Made by a program: the position numbers and the translations under genes. A stretch of 64,000 nucleotides of DNA from positions 5,394,001-5,458,000 of the forward strand of contig NC_056049.1 in the NCBI RefSeq assembly GCF_004379255.2, written 5' to 3'. The DNA is from Salvia splendens. Its lineage: Eukaryota; Streptophyta; Magnoliopsida; Lamiales; Lamiaceae. Below the pieces are notes generated by a model. The model searched no databases and had not been told where the DNA came from. It saw only the letters and a list, made by a program, of their open reading frames with translations. Positions 43,201 to 54,982 of the stretch are shown one piece after another (positions within the stretch are counted from its first letter, which is position 1; each line of letters opens with the position of its first letter).

Positions 43201-44212
43201 TGGAGGCCATGCTTTATAGAGCCAATTTCCACACAGAAGTAGCATACTTGAGAAAGTCTTTTCAAACACTAGAGGTAAGATAATATTCTATTCGGCTATT
43301 GCAGTAACAAGTTATTGAATTAATAAATCAATCAACTATATGCATTGACAGTAGTCATCAAGCTACAAGTTTTTAATGAATGTGTACAATAGATGTAAAA
43401 TCTTCCAACACATGGCTCATTTCACTATGCAGGAAGCAAGTGAAGAATTGAAGAATAGCCGCATGTTCCTAAAGCTGCTTGAAGCTGTTCTACGGACAGG
43501 GAACCGCATGAACGATGGCACAAATCGCGGTGATGCGAGAGCCTTCAAATTGGATACATTGCTAAAGCTAGTAGACGTGAAAGGAACAGATGGCAAGACG
43601 ACCTTACTTCACTTTGTTGTCCAAGAGATAATCAGGTCAGAAGGCACAGATTCAGATCCATCAAGTGAAACCAAAACGAATTCCCAGTCTAAGGAAGAGG
43701 AGTTCAAGAAGCAAGGATTGCACATTGTGTCCGGGCTAAGCAAAGAGATCGGCAGTGTCAAAAAAGCCGCAGGAATGGACTCGGACGTACTGAGCAGCTA
43801 TGTCTCTAAGCTTGAAATGGGACTCCAAAAGGTCAAATTAGTCATGCAATACGAGAGGCAAAGCACTCAAGGAAAATTCTTTAATTCAATGAAAGAGTTT
43901 CTTAAAGAGGCTACTGAGGAAATCACAAGAATTAAGGACGAAGAAAGGAAAGCCTTGTCGCTGGTGAAAGAGGTAACAGAGTATTTTCATGGAAATGCTG
44001 CGAAAGAAGAGGCTCACCCTTTCAGGATTTTCATGATCGTGCGAGACTTTCTGTCTATACTGGATAATGTGTGCAAAGATGTTGGGAAGATGCATGATAG
44101 AGCAACAGTGGGAGCCGGGAGATCATTCAGGATGCCAGCAACTGCATCGTTGCCGGTACTCAATAGATACCACATGTGTCCAGACACAAGTCCGGGGGAA
44201 GATAGCATGTAA
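40238..44212 (+). CDS. Class I formin-like protein (FH1-FH2)
   Basis: Actin-nucleating and barbed-end elongating protein anchored in the plasma membrane. Exons 40238-41613, 41678-41868, 43033-43274 and 43433-44212 give 862 aa with all phases consistent. Residues 1-20 are a signal peptide. A short Pro-rich extracellular stretch (~42-95) follows, then one transmembrane helix (~103-125, [20 protein letters not shown]) with a basic stop-transfer. A cytosolic linker leads to FH1 polyproline runs (~295-303 and ~350-375), the profilin-actin binding track. FH2 starts near 425 ([13 protein letters not shown]) and continues through [20 protein letters not shown] and [20 protein letters not shown] to ~835. 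This architecture defines plant class I formins. Intron 2 (41869-43032) is long. The 3' end converges on the BTB/TAZ gene. Confidence 0.94.
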
Positions 44213-44985
44213 CTTAGCACCTGTTAATCGATCCATCGATGGGCGCCTTAATAAAGACCTTCGACACTTGATCAGGGGATGCTTATGAAGTAGTAAAATG
44301 AGTGCCGGAACAAGCATCATGTACATACCACAGCCAAACTAGCTTGGTAGGCCATGAAACTGCGAAAACTAGGTCGAAATTTACAGAATCTATAGGGCGA
44401 AAGAACTCAACGAGCAGCAGAAATTTTGAACGATATATAAGTGCAATATCTAGCGAAACTATAGCAAACAGAGGCTTTGTTAATTTGTTTTCTAGGGCTT
44501 CAGGTGAACAGGCTTTTCATTTCATTTCATTAAATACATAAATATTGATCTGGAAACCAGATACATAGAAAATTTACTCCCATGCAATTTATCAGTTCAA
44601 TCAATCGGAAGCAAAAATCATAACAAAGAGTAATGTCATATGTAGAGAAGGCAAAGACGTATGACCTGAAGGTGTATGATGAAACGCCGCAGTTGGAATT
44701 GCACTCAATTTCAATGTAGACTGGTGAATAGCAGCAAATGATGACAGAATCAACGAGGAAAGGGTTAGAAATGGAGGTCTCAAACACGAATTGCGTGAAA
44801 CCAGCTTCAGGATGAAAAAAGCTTGAATGCAACGGCTAATCAATTAAATGTGCTCATTCAAATTTCAGGAAGAAAGCTTGTGTGCAACGGCTAATTAAAA
44901 AATGCGTATCACATGAATAATTATTACGGACTTACAAAATTACTATGCACTTCATTATGATTTACAAATTCTGATGGATGAAATG
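44213..44985. other. Formin 3' flank
   Basis: The first ~330 bases are probably 3' UTR. Short reading frames up to 44840 show no family signature. Two similar ~25-bp pieces (AGGATGAAAAAAGCTTGAATGC and AGGAAGAAAGCTTGTGTGC near 44810 and 44868) suggest a small duplication. Confidence 0.45.

Positions 44986-45046
<61 letters not shown>
44986..45046. repeat. (AAT)n trinucleotide microsatellite
   Basis: About 20 uninterrupted ATA/AAT triplets. Slippage-prone and likely polymorphic. Confidence 0.97.
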
Positions 45047-45048
<2 letters not shown>

Positions 45049-45295
45049 CTGGGGCACACTTACGCATATACCACTATTGAATTGTCCGACAATTGTATTG
45101 AAGATTAATGAATTCTAATTATAAATTGTGAGACATTGGGATGATGTGAATATTTTGTAACTAAAATCGTAAAATTGAGTATATATATTAGGACTAACAT
45201 ATGAGGTTATTTAAAAATTAAATCCAACTTCCATGTACTTATGCACTTTAAACTCATTTTTCTGCATTTTAGCCTAACATCCTTTTAATTTTTTA

Positions 45296-46153
45296 GAGGG
45301 AACATCATTTTAAGTCTATGAACTTTGCCAAAGTATCATTTTAGGTCCGTGAACTTTGAAAATCTTATTTTAGGTCCGTGAACTTTGAGTTAGTTTCATT
45401 TTAGGTCCTTTTTACTATTTCCAAGTTTTTTGGACGAAAATACCCTCAATACCTTAAAATATATATATTTTTAATAAATTTATCATATACTCATATTTTT
45501 TTATAAATATCTTTACAATATATTTTTGTCAAATTTTCTAAATATAATTTGACCTTAAATATTATCACTTAATTTTGTGACATGCAAGTAAAATTGCTTC
45601 TTCAATTTTTTATATTAATTTTTTTAAAATTGAATAAATAACTTTTCTCTAATAATAAAAAATTGAATAAAGATCTTTTCTTGCATGTCACAAAATTAAA
45701 TTATAATATTGAAGGTCAAATTATATTTAGAAAATTTGTCAAAAATATATTGTAAATATATTTATAAAAAGATCTTTATTCAATTTTTTTATTATTAAAG
45801 AAAAGTTCTTTATTCAATTTTTAAAAAAATTAATATAAAAAATTGAAGAAGCAATTTTACTTGCATGTCACAAAATTAAGTGATAATATTTAAGGTCAAA
45901 TTATATTTAGAAAATTTGATAAAAATATATTGTAAAGATATTTATAAAAAATATGAGTATATGATAAATTTATTAAAAATATATATATTTTAAGGTATTG
46001 AGGGTATTTTCGTCCAAAAAAAACTTGGAAATAGTAAAAAGGACCTAAAATGATACTAACTCAAAGTTCACGGACCTAAAATAAGATTTTCAAAGTTTAC
46101 GGACCTAAAATGATACTTTGGCAAAGTTCATGGACCTAAAATGATGTTCCCTC
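45296..46153. mobile_element. 858-bp near-perfect palindrome (foldback MITE)
   Basis: Begins GAGGGAACATCATTTTAAGT and ends with the reverse complement ATGATGTTCCCTC. Arms of roughly 400 bp pair with few mismatches, including TTTTAGGTCCGTGAACTTTG repeated within each arm and GGACGAAAATACCCTCAATA. The centre near 45720 contains a small secondary duplication. TTAATTTT-like words flank both sides, a possible imperfect target duplication. No coding capacity. It lies between the convergent 3' ends of the formin and BTB/TAZ genes. Confidence 0.88.
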
Positions 46154-46475
46154 TTAATTTTATTCCTTTCTAATTTGTACTACTTAGCAGCTAGTTAAGT
46201 TTGGTTAGGTGAAAGTTGTAACCATGAAGATGACATTTGATGGCTTAGAACATCTGTCACGCAAGTGCTTTGAGCATTATACTTTGCCCCTTCTGTTATA
46301 TTGAACTCGTAAGATGAAATAATGCTATGCCCAAGCTATATTCGTCTTTTCAATAATGAAAAAATATATAGATATATGAATTCACAAAAAGGGATATATA
46401 CAAATATGAAATGAGCTAATCAAAAAATGACAAGAGAAGGGATAATATCAATTATATCATCTTCCGTTCCCTGTA
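46154..46475. other. 3' flank of the BTB/TAZ gene
   Basis: Probable 3' UTR and intergenic DNA on the minus strand; nothing else recognised. Confidence 0.5.
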
Positions 46476-48131
46476 TTAAGTTGAATCCAAAGAGAGGAAA
46501 GGGGCTCCAGTTATACTCTTTGATCTCACTATTTTCTTCACCAAAATTCTCCATCTAACATCTTTTTTGTTCTGTTTTCTTCTTCTCTGCCTAAACTCTC
46601 TGCAATTCCAAAACTCATAATGTTAGGAGATGCATCCAATAACAACAATATTTAGCAACATCATCCAACAAAGTATGAAGGTGAAACAAGAAATGACCTG
46701 CACAATGGCACTCTGCAATCGTCCCAACTGGGGCAAAGGCGCGAGTGCAGCTCCAAGATTCGCCACATTCGCTTGCATTGGCCGCATCCTCCTGTGCCTC
46801 TCGTCTTACATCCAGCAAAGTGGCGAACGAGTGCTTCAAGGCCCTTACAAGCCGAGTATTCACAAGGGCCTTGATCATCGCATAGGGCCTTGTCGTGTGG
46901 CCCTATAGTCCGGCATCCATCTCTGCATATGTGAACTAACGCCTCCATTGCTTCGTACAGCTGCATGTACATCTTCCTCTCGTTCTGCTTCCGCCTCCTG
47001 TCCTTTTGTAGCTGAACAAGTTTTGAATGTTCCTTGTTAGTTACATGAAACAGAAGATATCGTTCGCTTTGTGAATATTTCTGATACTTACAGCGTCTTC
47101 ATCGGCCAAAGACTGAATCAGTTCTTTCTCCAGGACTGGATGGCTTGTTCGCATGTCCTGCCACCCATCCGTGGCTTGAACTGCCTTGATGTGTGTTACA
47201 ATGAAGCGATGGCACATGACGCTCAGACGAGGAGCATCACACAGCAAGGCAAGTTGAAAGATATCAACCACATTTTCGCTGTTGATCAGTTTCGTCTCCA
47301 GCCAATGCTCACATACACGCTTTAGCTGTCCAACGGCATATGCATGAGACAGCACCAACAAATGCATCGCGAATTCCCTCATCTTTTCATCTTCGTAGCT
47401 ACAAACAGTTAAAAAAAATTGGTGAGCAAGATGTATGCACATAACTAAGCTGATTTTTCTTATTACACAAATTTTCTTGTTCCAGTATCATTAATACGAA
47501 TCGCGTGTATGTTTCTGATGTCGTCCATACGCAGATGGAAGGCGCATAAACAGTAGACAAGAAATACTCTGTATAATTAGAAATGATGAAACTATCTAAC
47601 AAAGATAAACAATTAAATGTGACTTCATATTTGCACTAGAATGGTTGAAGCAACTATTGAACAAATATGATGAATCAATGTGGTGTTACTTACCATGATG
47701 AATATAGGAATCGGATGAAGACACAAACAGCTTCAGATGGAACCCCGCGAATTAGGATTGATGGCGGTTTCCTCTGACCTCGGCCTTTCAATTTGGTCAG
47801 CATAGCCTTCAAGACTGGAGAAGCCATTCCCTGCATTCATCAAATCAACTTATAACTTTTACATAATGGCATACATATAAATTTATGTGTGTTGTCTTGA
47901 AAAACTTACAAGAATACTGGAGTGAGCATAGATGATGCCACCATCTTCAGTTGAAACGGAGATATCAGCTCGGTAGGCCTCATCGAAGAGACGATCCAAC
48001 GAAGTGTTTACAGCATTGTGAGCACAGAAGCAATTCTCCCTTTTCTTCAATCCACTTGTTAACAATCCTGTTTTGCTAGAGGGCAATGGAGGGGGAAGAG
48101 GCAGTGAACATTCTTGATTTTTGCAATTCAT
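46476..48131 (-). CDS. BTB/POZ and TAZ zinc-finger protein (BT family)
   Basis: Plant BT proteins pair a BTB domain (CUL3 and bromodomain-protein contacts) with a TAZ finger and act in nucleus and cytosol as stress, nutrient and hormone responsive scaffolds. Exons 48131-47910, 47830-47694, 47398-47092, 47011-46698 and 46599-46476 give 367 aa, in phase. I chose the ATG at 48131 (MNCKNQECS); the frame upstream of it lacks another ATG. BTB: DISVSTEDGGIIYAHSSILGMASPVL, split by an intron, then PSEAVCVFIRFLYSSCYE. A BACK-like helical part follows (KRVCEHWLETKLI). TAZ finger with ordered ligands: ALVHICRDGCRTIGP, CEYSACKGLEALVRHFAGC, GCGQCKRMW, HSRLCPSWDDCRVPLCR. The basic C-terminus (RWRILVKKIV) may hold a calmodulin-binding helix, as known in the family. 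Confidence 0.93.
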
Positions 48132-48891
48132 TTCACTTATGCATAAGAGAAATAACACAACCAGCTTCAAATTATTAGGAAATTCAGCTCTTATGATCTA
48201 CTACTAACAAAAGTCAATTGTGAATATACTTAAATAGGGTGAAGGTGTTAGGTGTATGTATGATTATTGACAGTAATGCATTGGGTGTGAACAGCCTATG
48301 GATTATGGATAATAATTATAAAAGATGTGGAAATGAGTCAGCATTAACACCGGTGTTTTGCCCCTTACAAAAACGTGTGGTTTCCAAATCTATTAATCAC
48401 ACTGATTCCAAAAAGAAATTTTCTAATTTGTGGCTTGTTATCATTTCGTGACCCATTTGATTTCTTTTTGGGAATTTTTAAATAGACTAATTGAAGGTGC
48501 ACACATCAAGTAGGATACAAACCTACAAATTAGGCGATTATAAATTGGACGCTTTAATCATGTTCTGTCTGGTAGTGTATATCCATAATAAAAAAGTGAA
48601 TATTCTGAAAGAAATGACAAAATATGATATAGTCCTATGAAATTTCGATTTGAAACGATGTGGTAGAAAACTAGAAATCAATTTGTTGTGTATTTTTACG
48701 TCCACCATTTTTAATGTCTTTCTCAATCTATGGTTTTAATTTTTTTTTAATTTGTTTAATCCAGCGAAAGTAAAATAAAGTAGTGCCCCTTATTCTTTAT
48801 GCTACTGAATTCGGCTGCCACGTCAGAAAACAGATGTCCAGTACAATGTTGGCATCTATCATGAATTCATAATCCCTGAAACTAAGCTTTA
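48132..48891. other. BTB/TAZ upstream region
   Basis: Likely promoter and leader of the minus-strand gene in the first few hundred bases. No other gene or paired repeat seen. Confidence 0.5.
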
Positions 48892-49406
48892 CAGCATCCA
48901 CAGTGGTGCGGAATTCTCAGCGAAATTCCCCGCGAAATTCCCAAAAACACCTCCTGCCACGTCATAAAGAATTCTCACTACACTGCCACGTCATAAGGAA
49001 TTCCCACTGCACAATGACGGAATTCCCTGCGGAATTCCCACAATTAAAAAAATCACAAATTCACAAATTAAACAATTTTCGAAAGTAATAAATTTACGGA
49101 ATTAAATTGTCGACACAAATAGGGAAAAATATTCCATTTAATGCATTAAACGGGATGTATATATAGGAACCGAAAAAAAACATTTAATGCATTAAACGGG
49201 AATTCCGCGCGGAATTCTGCGGGCGTCAACACAATGGCGGACGTCCGCGCGGAATTCTCTGCAGAATTCCGCCGATGGCCGCGGAACTGCGAATTCCTTC
49301 GCGGAATTCCGTATCCGTGGAAGGGACGCGCAATGGCGGACGTCCGCCACAGAATTCCCGCACGCCGGTGGGAATTCCGCATGGACGTCCACCATTGCGG
49401 ATGCTC
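48892..49406. mobile_element. PIF/Harbinger MITE rich in GGAATTCC words
   Basis: Left CAGCATCCACAGTGGTGCGG, right CCATTGCGGATGCTC, flanked by TTA on both sides (48889-48891 and 49407-49409). The TIR is nearly that of the Harbinger at 7747-9063 (GAGCATCCA), so it may be mobilised by the same transposase family. The interior carries many GCGGAATTCCGC palindromes and no genuine ORF. Confidence 0.83.
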
Positions 49407-49788
49407 TTAACGTTTTATGGATTTTTATATTTAAATAATATCTTAAGTAATTTTATCTTTTATTTAATCATTATTAAATTTTTAGTAACACAAACAATAA
49501 CGATCGGTCATTGGATATCATTACTACATATAATTGGCTAAATCGAGTAACTCCACCTTCTTAACTAGGATTTAACTGTTCCACTAAAAATGAATGGACT
49601 ATATTTAATACTACTATTACAAGTTGGCTCATTTTCCTGTGATGCAGTTTGCACCATATGAATTTTTATTGTTGAGCGTAATCCATCCATCTAATAAATA
49701 AAAATGAGTAAGTTGAAGTTTAAAGCCTAAAGAATGAAGTTTAGCAAAATAATAATAGACTGTCGGTGGAGTTATACATTAACACATG

Positions 49789-49988
49789 CTCCCTCCGTCT
49801 CATAGTAGATGTCACACTTTCCTTTTTAGTTTGTCCCACAAAAGATGTCACTTTCATCTTTTGGAAAAAGTTTCCTCTCGCATCAATTATCAAGTTATAT
49901 TTTCTCTCACTACTTAACACATAAAACAACATATCCTAAAATCTCGTATCATCTTCCTAGTATGTCATCTTCTTTGGGACGGAGGGAG
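49789..49988. mobile_element. Stowaway-type MITE (200 bp)
   Basis: Starts CTCCCTCCGTCTCATAGTAG and ends CTTTGGGACGGAGGGAG, followed by TA. TIR, size and right-hand TA fit Stowaway; the left flank is TG rather than TA. Confidence 0.85.
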
Positions 49989-49990
49989 TA

Positions 49991-50637
49991 CATTATAGGC
50001 GTAAGTTTATTGGTCCAACAACATTCATGTTTCAAGTTAAACAAATAGCACCTAATATTCATATAGTATTTAAAATCCAACTCATTATATCGTCTAGTCT
50101 CTACGAATATAAAGTTATGGTAGACTAATATTATATCCATTTAATCATGTGACCTTAGTATAATATTCCATTCAATTCTTTGCAACCTACTATTAATCTA
50201 TTTAAATTCTAACTCATTATATCCATATCTTTCAACTTTTTGTCACTAGTTGAGTATTGGTTATTAAAATAACAGTCGCAAACATACTCAAAATCAGAAA
50301 TTGAATTATTGGTATGGTGTGAGACGACAGCATATCCAAGTTGTGGTCGCGCACCAGCAACCGCCTCGGTAATAAATAAGCAATATTTTTGCAGAATACA
50401 CACTGATTCAGTTCTGAGAAAATAACGAAGAAATCCCCCTTAATCCGCAAAATAACGAAGAACATTAACAGCAAATTCACCGCAATACAAATTAGTCCAC
50501 GACACAAGATTATGGTTTGGAATGATACTATTATTATTAAAAATCGGGATAGTTAATGATAATTCAAGAATTTTTAAGAAGAATGGGATAAAAAAAATTA
50601 TAGAGGAAGAGTGAGATAAAGAAGGGGTCCGTAGATA
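49991..50637. other. AT-rich intergenic DNA
   Basis: No gene-like ORF. The stretch 50400-50480 contains AAATAACGAAGAAxxx repeated loosely. Nothing else seen. Confidence 0.45.
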
Positions 50638-51270
50638 TTAGGAAAAGAGTGAACTGCACCAAAAGACCCTGACTTTTCGCCTTGTAACATCGGAGGCCCC
50701 CAACTTTTAAAAATACCGCCACAGGGATCTGACAAAACATATAATCACAAATCGTGTATATTTTGCCATTTTTCGGACGAAAATGCCCAAATGGGGTGAA
50801 GGGCAGTTTAGACCTTTTGATTGCATTAGGCTGCACCCCTATGACTGCATTTGCAGGTGCGGTCTTGTCAAGCACCTGTGTAATCATAATTCCATTTATA
50901 TTTTTCAATTCTGTTTCATTATTTCTTCCCTCCATTTTCGTTTCATCTACCCCTTTCAAGTTCTACTCAAATTCTGATTTCCCTCTCAAAACAGTATACG
51001 CGATTTTACCTTCTTCGGCATCGGGCAATTTAGGGGATTTCATATCTTCGCCAGCCGTTCGGGATCTCGAATTTAGTGGATTTCATCTGGATTTTGCTGA
51101 ATTTAGGGTATCAAAGAGGGTTTTAGGCGATTTTCGTTGGAATTTTATTTTGCAATTGTTGGTTGATTTTTTTTGGTTGTATGGTTACTGTCGGGCATTT
51201 GAAAATTATTTTTGCAATTCTTGGTCGATTTGATTTTTGTATTGTCGAACTGAATTCAGGTCGTTACGCA

Positions 51271-51822
51271 ATGTCTTCTTCTTCTTCTTCTTCTCAATCG
51301 TTCGGCTCAAGCTTCAATTGGAATTGGCCTCGTCCAGAAATTGTGAAGTGTAATCACGATCTTGAGGCCGAGCTCGTTACATCTAGGACGACTGCTAACC
51401 CGGGTAGACGTTACTATCGCTGCCCTATATGGAAGGTTAAAACCATGTATTTTGATCGTGTTGTCCATTAATTTTGTTGGCATAAAGATTAATGAGAAAT
51501 TATTATGTAGGACGATGACTGCAAGTTTTTTCGATGGTTTGATGCGAGTCTATCCCCAAGTCAAGACAGTTATTTTCAGAGAGTGAAACTTGAGCGAGAC
51601 CAATTCGAAGCTGAACTTCGAAGCAAATCTTTACTCGAAGGTGTGCTGCACGAGAAATTGCGCTTGAAAACCGTGGAGTTTGAAGACTTGAAGCTACAAC
51701 TGGGTATGAAAACTGAAGAGTGTGATGCATTGGCGGTGAAAATTGGTCAGATGGCAACAACTCTCCGACGCTTAAAAATCACAATCTTGTTCTTATGTAT
51801 TGTAATTTTTCTACTGTTATAA
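51271..51822 (+). CDS. GRF zinc-finger, coiled-coil, tail-anchored protein
   Basis: Two exons, 51271-51435 and 51511-51822, with a clean GT-AG intron; 158 aa. After a Ser-rich N-terminus comes a GRF finger: KCNHDLEAEL, then NPGRRYYRCPIWK joined across the intron to DDDCKFFRWFD (ligands Cys-His-Cys-Cys). Residues ~75-135 are charged and heptad-like (FEAELRSKSLLEGVLHEKLR and following), a likely coiled coil. The last ~18 residues are a hydrophobic helix (ITILFLCIVIFLLL) ending the protein, so it should insert as a tail anchor with the finger facing cytosol or nucleoplasm. GRF fingers elsewhere bind single-stranded DNA. Small plant proteins of this build are often annotated as At4g04775-like. 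Here the gene lies inside a MULE, reading inward from the left TIR. Its role in transposition is unknown. Confidence 0.82.
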
Positions 51823-51950
51823 CAATGTTATGTCGTGTTCACTTTGTGGTTCATTTCTGAAATCACAAACTGAAATCCTGATCGACTACGCTTTGCTTTG
51901 TTGCTATTCATTTATGTCTGAAAGCACGAATAAGTTTACACAACTATGAC

Positions 51951-52172
51951 TGAAATCACAAACCATGTACACAAATGAATACTACCAAACTGAAATCACA
52001 AATGAAGTTACTCAAATATGATTGAAATCACAAACCATGTACACAAATGAATACTACCAAACTGAAATCACAAATGAAGTTACTCAAATATGATTGAAAT
52101 CACAAACCATGTACACAAATGAATACTACCAAACTATCACTGAAATCACAAATGAAGTTACTCAAATATGAT
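51951..52172. repeat. 72-bp tandem repeat, about three copies
   Basis: Units beginning TGAAATCACAAACCATGTAC at 51951, 52023 and 52095. The last copy has a small insertion. It separates the two convergent MULE genes. Confidence 0.92.
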
Positions 52173-52518
52173 TGAAATTACAAAGCGACGTACGCTATCC
52201 ACAAAAATACCACCACCAAAATTTTTCCACAGAACTTTACTTCCACCAAAATACTAGTCTGTTACAAAATAGTCTGTACCATACAAATCATACTATTCAT
52301 ATCATCACTGACACAAATTGTTCAACCCATCCGAAACAAACCAACGTTAATAAGTAAAGGCCATCAACCTTGATCACCGCGGCGGCCGCATCTCTGAGGA
52401 TGAGTCCTTGTCCGACTGCTTGGTCTCGGATTCAAAACATTAGGCTGCAACAATTAATAGTGTAGTAAGTATACATGCTTAAGCACTGTGTACAATTACA
52501 TAATATAGTTGCATATGC

Positions 52519-53960
52519 TTACTGCATAGTACCTCTTGGCGTTAGGGGATTGTTTGACGATTCAGGTAAAGTACTGTCACCATGTTCACGCGAAGTCTCC
52601 CCAACCAGAGAACGGGCATCTGTCCGAGTATCATTGCTGCATGTCCTCCTATTATGACCTTCTAGACTGCACCGACGACATTTCATCACGAAGGTGCGAC
52701 GCAATGACTCACCTCCATCTACATGAAGACGAATCTGGGGCTCCTCACGTCTCAGTTTCTTCGGCCTACCACGCTGTCGCTTTGACCTCGGGGGCGCCAT
52801 TTCCACTGAACCATCCGCAGTACTCTTCGGCCAACTGGCTACCCCATTGATGGGGTAGAGGACATTCTCGTACAGCATGATCATTGTTGACTTCAAATAG
52901 TATCGGGAAACGAATCGCGTCACGTCGTCGCCGTTCTTGTTGATAGTTGTGATAGCATGCGTGCACGGGATTCCGGTTAGCTGCCACAATCTGCAAGAAC
53001 AAGTAAAATCGCGCATGTTGACAACATATTAGCCAGACGGCCCAAACACTTGGTACGAAGACTGTCTGTTCGGTTTACTCTTCGGCACAATTGGGTTCGG
53101 TTCGTCAAGTTCTTCAATGACCACAATGGGTTTTTTACTATCATTCACAAATTTTAGCAACTCCTCCGCTTCTTCTTTTCGCTTCTTCAGCAAGGCGGCC
53201 GCCTGTGTTATCTCGACAACATATATGTAAACTAGCTTTGTGCTAGTAGCCGCGACTTTGAGAAAAGGACCCAGATGTGCATCGTCAATTATGGGCAGCA
53301 ATGAGCCTCCTATTTCCACGCCACTACAACCAGCACTGTACGTTGGATGAACGTAATAGAACTCACATATGAGGTTCCTATTGTAACCCAACCGCACTAC
53401 CATGCCTGCCAGATCTACGAAATTGAACTGACGAATCCAGCAATAGTCAAAGAATGTCAATTTCCCCCCAACATACTTCTTCTTTCCATTGATTTCGAAG
53501 ATTGACCCTCCGTGATGAAAACCGATGGAAAACATCCCGGGATGGTCTCCTGTTATGGTTTGTACAGAGTTAGCAAACGTCCAAATTTAAACCAACTTTT
53601 TTCACATATAAAGTCCTAAATCACAGTCCAAACAATTTCCCAAACGAGGACATCAAAACAGTTTCACAAATCAACCAATTTTTGGAGCCCTAAATCACAA
53701 TAAAAAACCTTGAAACCAATTTTAAATTTGAACTTACTATATTCTTCTTCCGGATAGAAGAAATCAAGCAGAGGATCGCGAATGCTCCACGTTTCTGGGT
53801 CTAAGTCGATTATCTCCGGTCCCCGACCCCTTCTACTGTGTCTAGGTGATGCCGGCGGTGATTGTGACGAAGACGATGGCGTCGCCGGCTTCTTTTTTCG
53901 CCTAGAAGAACTACGAGCGGAGGACGCTCCAGCAGCACTTCGTCTCCGTTTTGGAGCCAT
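52519..53960 (-). pseudogene. MULE transposase relic (PB1-like N-terminus and SWIM C-terminus)
   Basis: First exon from the ATG at 53960 (MAPKRRRSAAG, a basic nuclear-targeting-like Ser/Arg region) to a donor near 53745. The second begins near 53550 with DHPGMFSIGFHHGGSIFEIN, the PB1-like domain found at the N-terminus of many plant MULE proteins. The frame reaches FGPSG and a TAA at 53029-53031. It resumes in the same frame as RDFTCSCRLWQLTGIPCTHA (the SWIM zinc finger), followed by a basic RPKKLRR stretch and a CRRCSLEGHNRRTC knuckle, to 52519. The ~400 residues that should hold the DDE catalytic core are deleted exactly between these parts. Readthrough or internal initiation at 53016 could still make a DNA-binding fragment. 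Confidence 0.85.
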
Positions 53961-54421
53961 TGATGAAAATGATTAAAATGGCGTGAAAGGCAGAGGCGAT
54001 AGGCAGAGGCTAATTATTTTGGCGAAATGACAAATTGATGAAGTGAAGGTGGAATTGGAGGGAAAAAATATAGAGAAGCCTGGCGAAATGTTTTGGAATG
54101 GCAAAAATTTGTGAAATTTCAATGCAGGTCCGATTGCAATTCATGCGTGTGAAAATAATAGGGGACAACAAGCAATGCAACCTGTCACACCAATTGCAAT
54201 TCGATGTCCCGTCAACAGTGCTACAGCTGACACAGCACTGACGGCCATGCAAAAGCCCGATTTTGCCCTTACAGGCCCTAAGGGTCTAATGGTCCGAAAA
54301 AACACGATTTGGGATTATATGTTTTGTCAGATCCCTGTGGTGGTATTTTTAAAAGTAAGGGGCCTCTGATGTTACAAGGCGAAAAGTCAGGGCCCTTTGA
54401 AGCAGTTCACTCTTAGGAAAA

Positions 54422-54982
54422 TGGCATTATTTCTTCTTCCATTAGTTTCTATGAAAGACACCACATTTTAGTCATAGGGTTGTCCTTGGCGAGAAAGTGG
54501 CAACATTTCTTGAGTTTCATTACATAATTGGCAAGTGCTTTCTGCATGATGTTGATTTTTAATTAGTTGGATTATTTGATTTAACTTATAGTAAATGTAA
54601 CTATTCAAATTGTAATTGTAATTGTAATTTCCCCTTTTCATAGTATAATCGAAATTTTGGATTTTGTAGTAATTGTAATACTAAGATCTATCACATTGTT
54701 CCATTTTTCAACTACCATATTCCACAAATTAAGCATACCCATACCTGTAAATTTTTTGATCACAAAAAAGTCAGCTCTATAAATTTTTATTAGTATTATA
54801 ACTCAAAAATGTGCATTTCCTCTTTGTTTAATCTTCTTTTATTCTCTCTAAGTTGCGGTCTATTTTCCTTGTATAATATTCTCCTCTAATATAGTTGAGT
54901 ATGTACAGTACAGAGTATTACAAGAAAGATGGGAGTCGATACCTTCGACGGCAAACAGCAACAGTACCGTACCCTCTCCCAT
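54422..54982. other. Intergenic DNA downstream of pPLA-I
   Basis: Likely the 3' UTR and flank of the minus-strand phospholipase gene. AT-rich, nothing else recognised. Confidence 0.5.

Larger units (their letters stand above)
50647..54412. mobile_element. MULE with convergent GRF gene and truncated transposase
   Basis: Terminal inverted repeats of about 110 bp (GAGTGAACTGC at each end, then CCTGACTTTTCGCCTTGTAA and CACAGGGATCTGACAAAACA) and an exact 9-bp target duplication TTAGGAAAA (50638-50646 and 54413-54421) identify a Mutator-like element. The right TIR faces a minus-strand transposase relic with its DDE core deleted (52519-53960). The left TIR faces an intact plus-strand gene for a GRF-finger, tail-anchored protein (51271-51822). 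The two genes converge on an intergenic zone with a 72-bp tandem repeat. The long, well-preserved TIRs suggest fairly recent activity in trans. Confidence 0.93.

Noticed and set aside
49146..49395. Arg/Ala-rich frames at 49.1-49.4 kb
   Set aside because: They read through GCGGAATTCCGC palindromes of a Harbinger MITE and are not genes.
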